Part shown: positions 9,713-21,986 of the stretch, in pieces
Numbering within the stretch: position 1 is the stretch's first letter
How the letters are laid out: the number at the start of each line of letters is the position of its first letter
Assembly: GCA_031763025.1 (NCBI GenBank)
Contig: JASSKH010000017.1
Span: forward strand, 9,092,254-9,156,253
Length of the DNA: 64,000 bases
DNA from: Macrocystis pyrifera
Lineage: Eukaryota; Sar; Phaeophyceae; Laminariales; Laminariaceae
Reading direction: 5' to 3'
The notes under the pieces: generated by a model
The model's input: only the letters and a program-made list of their open reading frames with translations
Database searches by the model: none
Told to the model about the DNA's origin: nothing
Translations under genes and position numbers: made by a program

Positions 9713-10374
9713 GGTATAACACGCAACATAGCACACCTCCTCCGAGCATTATTTCCTTAGCCGACTTTTTTCCCAACAAACTAAGAGAGCAGAGCATGCA
9801 TATTGGTACAAGACGCAAAAGTGCGAGTAACCCCCCTCCTCCCGGGACCGACTTTTCGATATCGATATCTCCACAGCAACTAGAATGCCAGCGCTGAAAA
9901 GGGCGGCGTTGGGTAGATCTCGTCGAGGGCTGTTCGAAAACGGGTGGTTTGGTACAGGCACCTTCTTTGTGGTGGAGTTGTCGAGCTCGTCCCGGGGGGA
10001 AGGGGGGGAGGGAGTGGGCGTTTACTCGCTTTATTACGGTACATACGTACGCAAAATAAATGGTGGCTTCTTTGAAAAAGTCTTTTCCAGGTCTTTCACT
10101 GTTTTGATAGACGCGCATCGCTCGGAGTTTGCGCTCTCTCGAGAATATCTGCTATGGTCTACACACAGTCCCGAGTGATATTCGGCCGAGGGGGAGGGAG
10201 CTTTTATCCTTTTGCGTGCTATGCGGCACAATATAGGGCGGGGCAGCTGCAAAAAAAAAAAAAAAAAACTTTTTCGGCGCGTTAAAGAACAAAAGCTCCT
10301 GACACATGCGTGCGTGCATGCATCCCAATATCTATAGCACCCCACTCCCCCCCCCCCCCCACCCCCCCCCCGAC

Positions 10375-10800
10375 GTTTGAGTTTGGAGATGTCACACGAA
10401 GTGTTTCTGGCGACGTTTCCGTTGAGTCTGGCATGCTTATCCTACGGACTGGACTGGGCGACATTTCGAGCCCTACGAATTATGATTTTTGGGGACATTT
10501 TGAGCCCTAAGAATTTGGTTTTTAAGCGAGGTTTCGAGTCCTACGAATTGCTAGGCGACGTTCTGAGCCCCTCGAATTTGGTTTTGGGCGAGACTTCTTA
10601 AGCCCCTTTACGAAAAACTTTTCGGCGAGGTTTTGAGTCCTACGGATTGTCTGGAGGCGTGTTGAGCCATGCCAATTTGATGCTGGCGACGTTTTGGAGT
10701 TTGGTTGGGTTGGTGTCTTGCGAATTGTTTTCGGCGGCATTTTGAGTCTGGTGCTTTCCTACGAGCTGTTGTTTTTTGGCGACTTTTTTTTTTCTAGTCT
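10375..10800. repeat. Degenerate GGCGACGTTTTGAGTCCTAC minisatellite
   Basis: Eight or more imperfect copies of a unit of roughly 45 bp with the core GGCGACGTTTTGAGCCCTAC followed by GAATTTGGTTTT. It is strongly diverged between copies, so it is probably old. It is preceded by a C-rich tract (10348-10372). Confidence 0.7.
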
Positions 10801-10939
10801 GGCTGGAGTTATTCTGCTTGAACTATTGCGGATGGCGAAGCAAAGGCAAGGCAACCACCGCCCCCCATATAGAAATGCTCATGGGGTTTACATGCCGCTC
10901 TCCTTAGAGAAACGCTCAAGGGGTTTCCATGCCAAGTAC

Positions 10940-11276
10940 AACTATTGCTACTACTGCTGCTACCTTTGCTACCTCTGGTACTACTATTAATACAACTACT
11001 ACTGTTTGTATGCAAGTCCGCAGATGTATACATAATAGGTCAGCTCACTCTGCTGGCTCTGCTCTGCTTTGCTTTGTTTTTTTATTTTCTTTGTGATTTG
11101 CCTTGCTTCACCTTGCTTTGCTTCGCTTCGCTTTGCTTTGCTTTGCTTTGCTTTGCTTTGTTTCGCTTCGCTTGGCTTCGCCTTGCTGTGCCTTGCCTTG
11201 CTTTGCTTTGCCCTGCTTTGCTTTGTTTTCTTTTGCTCTGCTTTGCTCTGCTTTGCTCTGCTTTTAGTTGCTTCGC
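10940..11276. repeat. (CTA/CTG)n then (CTTTG)n microsatellite
   Basis: A short trinucleotide stretch (10940-11010) is followed by about 220 bases of CTTTG, CTTCG and CTCTG pentamers on the plus strand. The leucine- and cysteine-rich frame through it is not a gene. Confidence 0.85.
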
Positions 11277-11689
11277 ACGATGCGATGCGATGCGATGCGA
11301 TGAGCGACGTAAAGTTATACTTCGTACATTTTTTGGTGGCATCATCGTGGGGTGGGTCCGAGTGGCGGGTCCCTTGTATCGGAAATGACTTACACTACGG
11401 CTACTCGTACGACCTGGTATTGTTGTGTAGAGATCGGGAGATGTTCATAAATTACTCCCGTCTCTACGTATCTAAGTACTACATGATAGACTCGTCGTCT
11501 GGCTGATGGGCTCACATTACTGTGAAAAAATCAGCTAAAAGTCTATGCAGTTAGATAATGTATCATCGACAATCCAACCGCAAGATAAGGAATGGCTGGA
11601 CAAAGAAGCAGGAGCGTGTCGTATAGTCTTCTGTGCGTTTTTTCTTCTAAGCCATGTAGTGGGCGAGGGGAGGAAGGGGGGGGGGGGGG

Positions 11690-12580
11690 ATAACACCGCT
11701 TGAATGAGTGTGGAATACTGTTGTTTTTTGTTTGCAGCAGACAAGAGGGACTTAGAGAATTAACGAAGCTACATATTGTGTAGCCCGTTCGTTGAGGGAC
11801 ATGCTGATTGCCCCGCATGTTCGAAAGTGTGTCGAAATGGGATTGGTCTGTCTGTTGGTCGGTCTGCTGGTCGGTCTGTTGGTTGGTAGGTTGCCGTTCG
11901 CTGGGGGTTTGGTATGTTTGGTCGATCTCGTTCTTTGGCCAGAGCCAACATCGCAGGGGAGAAATCGCTTTGACCTTTTGAGGGCCTCTTTTCTGCAGAG
12001 GCTCGAAAGCCATTCGCTTGAGTAGCTACTGCTATGAGAGATACCCCTGCGATAATTTCTTTTGAGGGTACGTGTTATACGTATGCTGGGTCTGTGTTCG
12101 GGGTTCTTCACTCAAGTGTCTTATCAAGGATGTGCATGCATGCATGCACACGCCGCCGTCGCGAAAACAATCAAACGGAATATTTTTCTGATGTGCCCCC
12201 CGTTTTAAGGCGGGCTTGCAGAAGAACGTCTCGGTCGAATCAGGCCTAAATAAGTTCGGTGCAGCCGTAGAACGAAAAATATATAGACGGTGGGGGTACC
12301 CTGCCTACCGTAGCCTTGCTTTGTCTAGCTTTGGCCGTTTGCCGGTCTGGCAAATATAAGTGTATGTCCGGCAGTGCGCCCCCCCCCCCCCACTCTCCCC
12401 CCCAATTCTCTTTTTGTTGCTGTTGTTGTTGTTTGCATATCGTCCCAATCGACTCGCTGGCGGTTTGTACGACGTGCACAGCACGGTCAGTCCATAATTA
12501 CACAGTACGTACGTTACATAGCTAAAAATAACTTACTGGGGGGCGCGACGGGTGCGTTTTTTTTTTTTTCCCCCCTTTGA
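11690..12580. other. No gene seen
   Basis: Mixed DNA with a GGTCTGTTGGTCGGTCTGCT-like simple stretch (11850-11890), a GCATGCATGC palindrome (12132-12147) and homopolymers. No convincing exon borders were found. Confidence 0.4.
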
Positions 12581-13084
12581 GAGAGGGAGGGAGGGAGGGA
12601 GGGAGGGAGGAGACTCTTTGTGAACAGTTTTTAGTTTTAGCTTGTCGTTGCTTTGTCGTTACTGTTGGCTTTGTTGTGCGTGGTGTTTGTTGTTGCGTGC
12701 TGTTGTTAATCTATGTAATACTCTACCTGCCTGGACGAAAACGTTGGGGGACATCTAGGTTCTGCCTATTGATCCCTAAACATGCTCGTCCAGAGGGCGG
12801 CTTTCCCCGTACGAGCACGAGTACAGGGGCCCGGAGGAAGCGAGGGGAAAAGAAGGGCCTTTTGCTCCATGCTCTCATTTTATACTATATTATACTATAC
12901 ATGGGGGTCGGTCTGGGGTCTTGGTATAATGTTATGCTTACTTTATGAAATAGGTGTATGATACTCGTGCGTGGCTCGGCTGGATTTGCTTGGCTCGTGG
13001 CTTGATGCTTTAGGTGCGGGAAGAGGGAGGGGGGAGGATGGAAGCGGCTAGGGGGTATAGGTAGGCGGCGGGGTGGGGGTGGAG

Positions 13085-13175
13085 GAGGGGGCAGGGGACA
13101 GGACCCACGCAACAGATGCTCCGCATTTGCCATATTGCTCCGCATTTGACAGATTGCTCCGCATTTGACTCTTCA
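13085..13175. repeat. ATTGCTCCGCATTTGAC tandem repeat
   Basis: Three copies of a 24- to 25-bp unit containing GCTCCGCATTTG, in otherwise unremarkable DNA. Confidence 0.7.
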
Positions 13176-13946
13176 AAGGGCCGCCGATTTGTCGCGGCCT
13201 TCGCCCTCCCTCCCTCCCTCCCTCCGGCAAGGTTAATATAACCCTCTTGGGACTTGAGAGAGCAAAATTGACGACCATACTCATTCGTCCATTTTGACGA
13301 TTATTGCAGCAACGTCCACCACACTCACTTCGTGATTGATTGGGGGGAAATGATACCGGTACAACTTGAGTACCCGAGTTGCGGCGCAAGGGGGACGAAT
13401 CCCACGTACGTGCGGCACGGACGTGCAACATGAGCCAACTACTAGTGCCGATGGGCGCTCGTAGACACTAGTGGGGTAGGTGACGCACCAAAAGTTGTCA
13501 CTGATGTACTGTAGCGTGAAGCTGCCACCTGCTAGAGGGGCGCAACCAGATTGACCAGATCGAAGGTGACAAAACGATCTACCTACTAAGAGCAGTGCAG
13601 TAGTCGCAATATAACGGTCCCGAAGGGATTAACTCTTCTTACGTAAGTAACCCCATTTTTTCCTGCGAAAAAATCGTTCCACTCTAATTTCAAGTGGCTT
13701 ACTGTCCCCCACCACGAAGTTGCTGCAGTTTTTTTGCAAGCAATTCTACGTGATGCTATGATTTGGAAGATAAGAAGATGCGTGGAGAGGCTAAGTAGCA
13801 GGGTAGAACTGCTCGTACGAACGATCAACACTGCTGTTGTAGGCGTTGGGTGGGGTGTGATAGGCAGGGGGGGGGGGGAGACTCGCCAATATACGGCTCT
13901 TTTCTTCTGCGTGTTTGGCGTACGCTCGCGCTTGCGGCAGTTTTCC

Positions 13947-13947
<1 letters not shown>

Positions 13948-13994
<47 letters not shown>

Positions 13995-14023
13995 ATCAAT
14001 CGATCAGTCAATCAATCAATCAA
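13948..14023. repeat. (CAAT)n microsatellite
   Basis: About nineteen CAAT tetramers with a few CGAT and CAGT variants. SINQ peptides appear in all three frames because the unit is a tetramer. Confidence 0.95.
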
Positions 14024-14039
14024 TTTGCCTGGCATCAAT

Positions 14040-16220
14040 AAGTCAAAACCTCCCTTTTTGGGGAATGTTTGTGAGCGATCAAGTCATAGGGTTAGGGTGA
14101 ACCCTGAGCAAACCCTACACTAATAAGCAGACAAACCAATTCATAGAGCTATGAGCCGGCACCACTTTAACGTAAGTAGTTGCTAATCGGATTGATGGTT
14201 TGTCGCTTCCCGAGGTACCGACTACCTGCTGCACTTTATTGTTCATACTTTGCTCGTAGTAGGCATTCGTAGTTTAATGCCGGGAGGGGGGGTCGGGGGG
14301 GGGGTTGGGGGGGGGGGGCGGTGGGGCTTGGTCAGGGAGGCCGGTTTGGCTCGCTTGTCGGCTGGCCATCAGCTGGCAGTCGACTTACGGACTAAAAAGT
14401 CAGCAAATTGGCTAACGACACCTACCGATTAGTTGGTATAGTCGTCAAATCCCCCGCCGACTTACACTTGCACCAATTAACACATGTACGGTCAGACGAG
14501 GTAGCCAGTAGCCATGGCATCCCATAGCGGAAGCAGATCAAGAGTTAACCGCACCCCGAAATATCTACAGCAATAGATCGTGAAGCGGGGATGATCTGAT
14601 ATGTCCCCCGTCCAGTGTGTGAAGCGTTTTTTTCATTACATGTTACTACTAACCTATTTGGGTGTTAATGATAGAGTAGACCAGGGCAGTCTTATAACTT
14701 CTATTATAGTGTTATCAACCGCCTTCGTACGATGTGCGAGAGAGCCAGGAGTAGAGGTGCGATCGTGCCGTGCCCGAGTGCGTGGCTGAAGTGACCGCTT
14801 GTCTTTCAACCATTATTGTAGTTCAGACACACCAACCAATCAATACGTAGAAGGCAGATAGACCTTGTGCATAGGTTTCCTTTGTTTCCGGGGATTTCTT
14901 CTTTCAGGAATGTTTTGAGTGATCAACGTTCAAGCTCGTGCTGCACGTTGCCGGATGGCAGGCATAATAGCAATGTGTATCAACTATCCCCGGATCACAA
15001 TCACGCGGTGGCCGATGCTGTAACCGTCCCTGTTTTTCGTCAGTTTTCCGCTCTGAAGACCCAAGAGGATTACTACTGTATTACTGCAAGTACGTCTACC
15101 TCAACGTACACATCAAGAACCATCCCACACTACACCAGTGCGTAAGCAGGACAACTACTATAAATATAAGTACGATAGTGTTGGCCCTGTGCTCTCAGCG
15201 CTCCTCAGCGTTTCTGATACACGTGTTTTTTTCGCGTTGTTCGTGCTAGCGCGAGATGAGGTTCACCTAACGGGGCGAAACCATCTCATCGTGAACCCCG
15301 AGCCCGACTGTGTCGGGGGTGGCCTCGGGCGTGCTTGCGCCGTGCCCTGGCTGCCGGCTGGCCGGGTGTGCTGTACTCGTTTTTTGCAGCAACATTTACA
15401 TTTCAAATATTACGTCAGCTGTGAGTGGGGCCAGTTGAGTGGTCGACACTGAATTGATTAAGTACCACTCCGGACGGAAACATAAGAACCTTTGGATGCC
15501 CATATTTATGTATAAACGATCCTTATATTTTCGCTCAGAGCTGTAGGCATTTAGTTCGCGGGTTAGTATACTTAGTTGCAGCGGTGCCAACTATCCGACT
15601 ACTCAGGTTTTCCGTATTTAAGGAAAGCTTATTTGCTACGAGGATGCACATTTCCCCGTGATACAACCGCTCGCTCAGAGAGGGAAGGAGAGAGAGGTGA
15701 GAGGTCTACAGTAGTAGTGCAACTCATGACGCATCAAAACCCATCCCCATCGACGGTGCCGGTGGCGATGGCAGGAAATATTTATTTTCATAATCTTCGT
15801 ACTTCGTACGCATGTGAGGTGAAGCCAAATAGCGCCGGCCAATTAGTCAACTAAATAAAGTCAGTTAGTTGGCTGGCTTCGCCAACCAACTCGTCAGCCA
15901 ACCAGCAACTAGACGACAACCATTACCACCCAACTCACAGCCCTAACAACTATCTTAAGGTGTCAGGGGGTATGCAGTAGGAAGAAAAACATGTAGAACG
16001 AACGCACCCATTCCCATATAAGAAATCAACAACCTGGAACGGCTTTCCTGTTGTTTCTTATTGCAGTATAGTAGTCCCTCTATACAGCAGTACCGCCATA
16101 CGCGCCAGCCAGCAATATCGGCAACACTATATGGCGGCAACGGGCACTACTCCGCACACTACCACACTACTGGCGAATCCCATCTGTCTGTGCCAAAAGT
16201 GATTCCACAGGCACTATATA
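14040..16220. other. No gene called
   Basis: One stretch near 14910-15060 has a possible acceptor (TTCTTCTTTCAG) and a protein-like frame (QRSSSCCTLPDG), but no matching donor phase. The rest includes copies of a short GGCTTCGCCAACCAAC motif (15870-15890; related DNA at 14340, 19570 and 27390) and no clear exon. Confidence 0.35.
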
Positions 16221-16227
16221 TACTGTA

Positions 16228-16332
16228 TTACGGGGGTCCATAGTTTATAGGACCTATGGTACACACAAAAACCTATATATTCCCCTATTTTTACTACCAA
16301 AATTTGGTCCCATTAACTATGGACCCCCGTAA
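16228..16332. mobile_element. Stowaway-like MITE, copy 9
   Basis: Ends TTACGGGGGTCCATAGTTTA and ATTAACTATGGACCCCCGTA with TA flanks at 16226-16227 and 16333-16334. Interior reversed relative to copy 1. Confidence 0.85.
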
Positions 16333-17171
16333 TAGTATAGCGGGCAACCGGCACTAAACACAACCGGTACCATATATAGAGAGACCACAACTGTAATTCC
16401 AAGTAGTTCGTCCCCAAAATCGTGGGTGTATATACAGTACCAGGTAGTTCTAAAACTTTCACCACTGTAAATGGGTTTACGTACAATTGTTATTGTTATT
16501 GTGCTTGCGCCTTATTCCGCGACAATATATAATAGCAGCGTAGATGATGTTCCTATATAAGCCGAATATCCTTCCGTAAATCAGTAGTGTCCCTCATACA
16601 CTTCTCTGCCAGTCGTTTCCCAATTTCCATTCCCCACATCATTGCATTTTAGCTACCGGTATTGTTGTTCTTCTTGCATTTAACTCACGTTCAACGCATA
16701 CTGAGTCCGTGGTCACAGGAGAGGCTCCAAAGTGCTGGAGGAGCGGAAGAATACCTCAGGGAGAAAATATAGTCGAAACAAACAAAACAACAGCAGTACA
16801 CCGACGGCACTCTCGTACGCCGGCCGTTGTTGCGACGGTTGCGATGTTGTTTGTGTCCTGAAGGCATGGTGTGGCTTTCGACGTTGGATGTTGTACCAAG
16901 GGCGGGGGGGGGGGGGGGGCGAGAGAGTCTGTCCACCCGTGGTCCGTGTGGCTTCTATTAATAGATCATACAAATCATACAACAAGCGTAGAGAGGGGGG
17001 GCAGATCTGACAAAAATAACGCTAAAAACGACTGAAACCCAAATAAAGCGTGCTCGCTTCCTTGGCTGTTGGAGATCTCAGATGTCTCAGAGCACGACAC
17101 CTACTATTTTTCCCCCTGCATACATGCACAAAAAAAGGCGCCAAGCAGCACCCACCAGTTGCCGACCCTAG

Positions 17172-17438
17172 CGGGTGGAGCACTGCACCATAGCGGAAGA
17201 AGCTGCTGCTACAGTAGGAGGTGGCATTGCCAGGGGGAGGAGCATGCTACCCGGCGGCATGGAGTCGAGATGGAAAACGATTGCTTCGGTCTCGAAAAGT
17301 GTGTGTTTATCCATCAGCGGACGAGACGAGGGGGGTGTTGATAGCGTCAGCGGCAGCATTGTTGACGTTCCTCGAAATACACAGCAGCAGCACCAGCGGT
17401 GGACACGTTGGCGGCCTGCTGGCGATGAAGATGACGAG
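17172..17438 (+). CDS. 89-codon exon of the kinase gene (gene B) or gene A
   Basis: Opens immediately after an in-frame TAG that also supplies the acceptor AG (17170-17171) and closes at GACGAG|GTGCGA. It reads RVEHCTIAEEAAATVGGG, later GGMESRWKTIASVSKSV, SGRDEGGVDSVSGSIVDVP and an acidic end, AGDEDDE. Both borders are phase 0. The end joins in frame to the exon at 18670 to give an acidic-to-Pro linker. The minus strand is also open here but reads as serine runs. The product is unrecognised; it looks like a regulatory or linker segment. Confidence 0.5.
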
Positions 17439-18669
17439 GTGCGACGCAACGTAACATGACCGGAAGTAGAGCGTGTGCGGCCGACGTGGTGTCCCCACGT
17501 GCTTTGTATCGTTCGTCGTTTTTAGTTGGTTTTGGCTGGAGAAACAAAATTTCGTCGTGGATATGATGTGATACGTATGATGATGCTGGTTTTTTGTACT
17601 CTCGGTCGACAGATACTGCTGTATGTAGAAGATGTTCAAGTTGCTCCATGCCTTGCTCGTACAACTCGATCATCAACGTGGTCATGCATTAGTCCCGAGA
17701 GGCCTGGCCAGTATAACTGTGCTGGTCCAGTCCACTCCCCCCATTGTGCTTCACATATGCCATGTTGAAGAGCGAGCGCGCACTCTCTCCTATTATTGCA
17801 AGAGAGGGATTCATTCTTATCAATCAGTTTGTGTTCGGATTTAGTTCGGATTTGAAAAGCTGGTTCTGCTGTTGCTGCTGCTCAACACTGCCATCAGGCA
17901 AATATCGTTTCAGTTTTGAAATCGCTGTACTACTACTGCTGTTGTACTGTTTGTTGCATGTACTGCGCCTATCTTACAAGAAACAATAGATCGCAGCATA
18001 GCAAGGTACAGCAGTGCGTACGCGTGCTGCGCACCATCGTTCCTCTCGCCCGAGCGCGCGGTGCATCTGTCCACCTACATCTAACCTACGTACGGTTGTT
18101 GCCGGTGCCTGTTGGGGCCGGCAGGCCGGTTCGGTTCCTAGTTCCTGGCACGTATTTGTCAATCAATGTGAACATGCGAACCGCCCATGTTCTGAAAATC
18201 CAACAAGATATTTGAACTTTTTTATATTCCGGGTCCAAGAAGTCGGCAAATCTCCGCGAGGGCTTTGGCGCACGCACTGGCCGCTGGGGGTATCCGACAG
18301 CGGCTTCAATCCCATCTCTGGGGGGCATCTATCACAGCGTGGTCCTTGCTGTTCTATGGATATGTACGAGTACTCTCGATGCGACCTATGATGATGTGAT
18401 ACTTGTATAGAAGACGTCTTGAAATGCGATCGTTTCCAATTTCCAGCTTCTACATTTCCACAGCCACGCGCTTGAAAAAGTCAAATTTTCACAACATTTG
18501 AATTTTTAGCTCGTAACTTCATTGGCTGCCGTTAATCATCCCCTATCCCCGCAGCAAATATATCGGTACTATTTGATGCAACTCCCATGTTTTCTTTTCC
18601 CGTTGTGCTTCCTTCCTTCTTGTGCCCTTTGTGCCTCCGCTACGCACTCTGCCGTGTCTGCTGGCGTAG

Positions 18670-18887
18670 TCACCGCCGGGCGTGATGGCGCATACCGACC
18701 CCTTCTACTGTCACTGCGCGGCGTGTCGTTCCCTCGCCCAGGATCCGCAACAGAGGGCAGGGTCCAGATGGATTCCCAATCTTCGAAAAGACCCAACAAG
18801 GCCGGCACGATGGGCACCACAGCGGATGGACGGATACCTGATGCTACCCGATGACTTGTTTTGGAGGGATGATGACCCTGCTGTCGA
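18670..18887 (+). CDS. 73-codon exon of the kinase gene with a CHCxxC motif
   Basis: Begins after CTGGCGTAG and ends at GTCGA|GTGAGT, a consensus donor in phase 2. It reads SPPGVMAHTDPFYCHCAACR, then RWIPNLRKDPTRPARWAPQR, MDGYLMLPDDLFWRDDDPAVE. The aromatic and acidic composition and the Cys-His-Cys-x-x-Cys cluster make it look like a folded segment, but I recognise no domain. The acceptor follows a long T/C-rich stretch (18590-18660), as expected for a real 3' splice site. The phase-2 end is completed by the first base of the next exon. Confidence 0.5.
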
Positions 18888-19773
18888 GTGAGTTCCAGGA
18901 AGTCGTTCAGTGTGTACTGCTACAGCAGTACGTTTGCACGGGTTGCATCTCTTAGTTGCGCAGGTAGGTGTAAAAGTTGTACAGAAGTCATGTAGTTGTC
19001 ATTTTCAGCAGCCTGCATGTACAATAGTTTTCAAACGGCTTTTCGTCCCGTCTTTTCGTTCTTCTGTCTTTTCGTTCTGTCGTACGAGTAGAGGTGGGGC
19101 GCGCCGCTGCTCTGCTCTGTGCTCTGTGCTCTGTGCTCTCCTTCAAACCCTGCAATCCTGACGATAATCTGATCATCCTGCACTACTCGTGCATCTAACT
19201 CGTACGTGTAGCAGTGCACGCGTGAGCGCATGTACACCATTGCGCGCATGCGCGAGTGCACGAGTGCAAATACATGCGCTTGCACGCTTGCACTTGCACG
19301 CCTGCACCTGTCACAGAGCAGTACTGCTGTACCATTGTATCGTACGTACGTATGCCTTGCGTATGAAAATGATATTTTAGACAACGGCAGTGAGTAACGG
19401 TGCTATTAATATTAATATTAATATATTTAGTACACCACTACCGATACAAGTACGGCATGCATGCATACGTACGTACTCGTAAGCAGAGAGCTTCGAGTCG
19501 GCACGAGGCCCGGGGAGGGCTGATTGTCTCTGTTCGCTCTTCTGACCTGCGACGGTTGACCATCAACTGGCTTCGCCGACCGATTTAAAGCCATTTAGTT
19601 GGCTCACGGCTCACGATACCCACCGATTAAAAAGTAGTCAGTCGTGCACTCCTGCCGACTCACAGCTCAATTATTGATATTTTACGTAGTAGTAGTAGCA
19701 GTAGTAGTAGTGGTAGTAGTGGTAGTAGTGGTAGAATTAGTAGTAGTAGTAGTAGCAGTAGTAGTAGTAGTAT

Positions 19774-19871
<98 letters not shown>

Positions 19872-20355
19872 ATAGTAGCAGTAGTTGTTGTTCCGACATT
19901 AACTCCCAATTCAATCAATGAGTCCGTGGTCACACAAAGGTGCTGGAATCCTATTATAAGAACATCCGAAAAACCATAAAAATATATAAAGATTCGGCCG
20001 TGGGAAGCACGACGCTTTCCACTTAAACAATACACGAGACGAAGAAGGCGTACACAAATGAAATCAATGTTGCAAACTGAATTATTAATACTAATGTTAA
20101 CATTAGTATTAACAGTTCGCGGTATCAACAGTAATGCACAGTTAGTCAGTCATTGATTCTCCTGCCACCTGCCCGCAAAGTCATTGGTTCTTCTGCCACC
20201 TTCCTGGGCATCATGCGACGCGTACATACGTACGTATTCAAACATGCGTAAAATACATTGCATTGTCTGCTCTGCTTATTGCATAGCAATTTACTACTGT
20301 AGTAGTATCCCTGTGGCGTAGTTCTGCGACCGCAGAGCTTGGTTTATCTCTCTAG

Positions 20356-20419
20356 GGTTGGAGAATCGGCACGGACACTGGTTGTGCTGGATGTCGATGG
20401 ATGGAAAGAGCGGTTTTAT
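20356..20419 (+). CDS. Small exon of the kinase gene
   Basis: Starts after TCTCTCTAG with one base that completes the codon split at 18887, then reads VGESARTLVVLDVDGWKERF and ends at TTTTAT|GTGAAG, phase 0. The frame stays open past the donor to 20548, so a later donor is possible. The call rests on phase agreement with the preceding exon and the hydrophobic core LVVLDV. The function is unknown. Confidence 0.4.
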
Positions 20420-21010
20420 GTGAAGAACACACACACAACCGCAGGAGGTGCAGAAACGTTCCGCGTGCACGTACCAGGTATACTGCAGTACAGTACCAGT
20501 GTCACATGTGTTCCAGTATATAACAAACTCGGGCACACCGAACGTTGACTAAACACTTCCGCATTTCTGCTCGTTATCGTGTGGGTAATGTTATGCCGCT
20601 TGGTTCTCCACTCGGCGTTACAGCCCACAGCACACACCCAGTACGTACGTAATTAGGAAAGCCAGGTTGGTTTTTTCTTATTTGAGATGAAGACTTTCTT
20701 ATTTGAGACGGACACTAGAGTCATTGTAATAGCGACTCCCTAGTTTCTTTATTTTGTACCAGCATATATTTTACGGCTAAAAGTGTCAAACTTCAGCCTG
20801 GCTTTTCTTAGTGCACGTTTTCTTGACGCCAGGTGTATGTCAGGCGGGTTACTATAGAATACGAGGTTTCCTGTGTTCACACCGTACCTATCTACTGCAA
20901 TACGATACCCGATATTTTTGTAGTTTTTACTTGGAATATGTCTGTTCTGAATCGGTACGTACCCAACCCATGCCCAAACCTTACCTGTCTGACTCTGCCT
21001 TGCCCCACAG

Positions 21011-21083
21011 GCATCACGCCGAAAGAACCAAGAGGTTTTCCATGGAGGAAGGAAGGCCAGTTTTCTTCGCTTCGCCCGTTCAG
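21011..21083 (+). CDS. Tentative exon of the kinase gene
   Basis: A 73-base segment between TGCCCCACAG and CAG|GTAACC. In the frame set by the previous exon it reads ASRRKNQEVFHGGRKASFLR. A different frame reads HHAERTKRFSMEEGRPVFF, which is equally protein-like and would require another upstream donor. Splice sites are good; the reading frame is not settled. Confidence 0.3.
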
Positions 21084-21174
21084 GTAACCACACTAAGCAC
21101 ACCACTGCACCCACCCGGACTTACGCGAGAATACCCCCCGCGCGGCCCGTCCCCCCTCCCCCTCCCTTCCGCAG

Positions 21175-21206
21175 ACGAATGGGATGTTGTTCGTTTTGTT
21201 TTATAC
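21175..21206 (+). CDS. Tentative 32-nt exon of the kinase gene
   Basis: A short segment after the pyrimidine-rich acceptor CCTCCCCCTCCCTTCCGCAG, ending at TTATAC|GTACCA. With the previous exon in the phase-0 frame it reads DEWDVVRFVLY and ends in phase 0, which matches the start of the next exon at 21987. Short exons like this are easy to imagine by chance. Confidence 0.22.
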
Positions 21207-21949
21207 GTACCAGGTAGACCATACCATGGTAACCCTCTTGTGGCTTGAAAGGGGAAAGTTTCAATGACGGCAAAACACGGTACTACTACTATATACCAGG
21301 TAGTAATCAGGACCAAATATGGTTTGTTTACATAGGGGGAAAAACTGTTTTTTGGGTCAATCATGAGTTCTGATTACTATGATTTTGATACAATACCTTA
21401 CAAAATCAAACAAATGACGATAGCGGCATCGACTGGACGAAGCAGACTGGACACTAGGCTGCTTGGGTTACCGGGATGGCGTTCAATTTATTGTCCCACC
21501 GACCACTCTGCCCGTAGAGAAAAGGCGCGTTTGGTATGCATGTTGACAGCCAAACGATCATTAATGCACAGAGTGATGCGCTGAGTGATGCACTGCAGGG
21601 AGTAGTTGGCGATATTGCTGTTGCAGCGCGGCATGTGTATATATATACTGCGGTTGTGCTGCCACGCGTTCACACCATGACCGCACGCACTGCTTGCACA
21701 CCCAGGGCAGCTCATGAGCTGTAGCTCATTTATCATGTGCTGATCTAGCTCAAGCGTACAGAATATGCGCAGAGGAGCTGCCTCCTATAGCTCAAGCCGG
21801 GAAAAACATGTGTAGCTCATGTAACTCCTATAGCTCACCCTGTCACGTTTTTTTCGATATCACACGGCACCTCCGTGCGTACATAACGCTCGAATGTTTC
21901 ACGCCGTGATTTGGCCGCGATGTGTCCCCGCTGTCAAAACGCCCCCGCC

Positions 21950-21986
21950 CCCCCCCCCCCCCCCCCCCCCCCACCACCACCACCAG
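21950..21986. promoter_or_regulatory. Poly-C polypyrimidine tract and 3' splice acceptor
   Basis: A run of more than twenty C bases, then CACCACCACCACCAG, immediately before the exon at 21987. Read as coding it would give poly-Pro/His from a possible ATG at 21894. As an acceptor it is a near ideal pyrimidine tract. I prefer the acceptor reading. Confidence 0.5.

Noticed and set aside
9268..9897. 209-codon open frame with Cys-rich repeats
   Set aside because: The repeats come from an 18-bp minisatellite that leaves several frames open on both strands. No splice or start support and no known Cys spacing.
11069..11506. Leu/Cys/Phe-rich frame suggesting membrane segments
   Set aside because: It is the translation of a (CTTTG)n array, not a membrane protein.
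14085..14125. Telomere-like GGGTTAGGGTGAACCC near 14.1 kb
   Set aside because: A single short, imperfect match with unique flanks.
15235..15320. tRNA-like or hairpin RNA near the GC-rich stretch
   Set aside because: The matching arms GATGAGGTTCAC and CTCATCGTGAAC do not form a cloverleaf or a continuous stem.
19644..19979. Long Val/Leu/Thr frames on both strands
   Set aside because: They are translations of a (TAG)n microsatellite at about 19687-19880.
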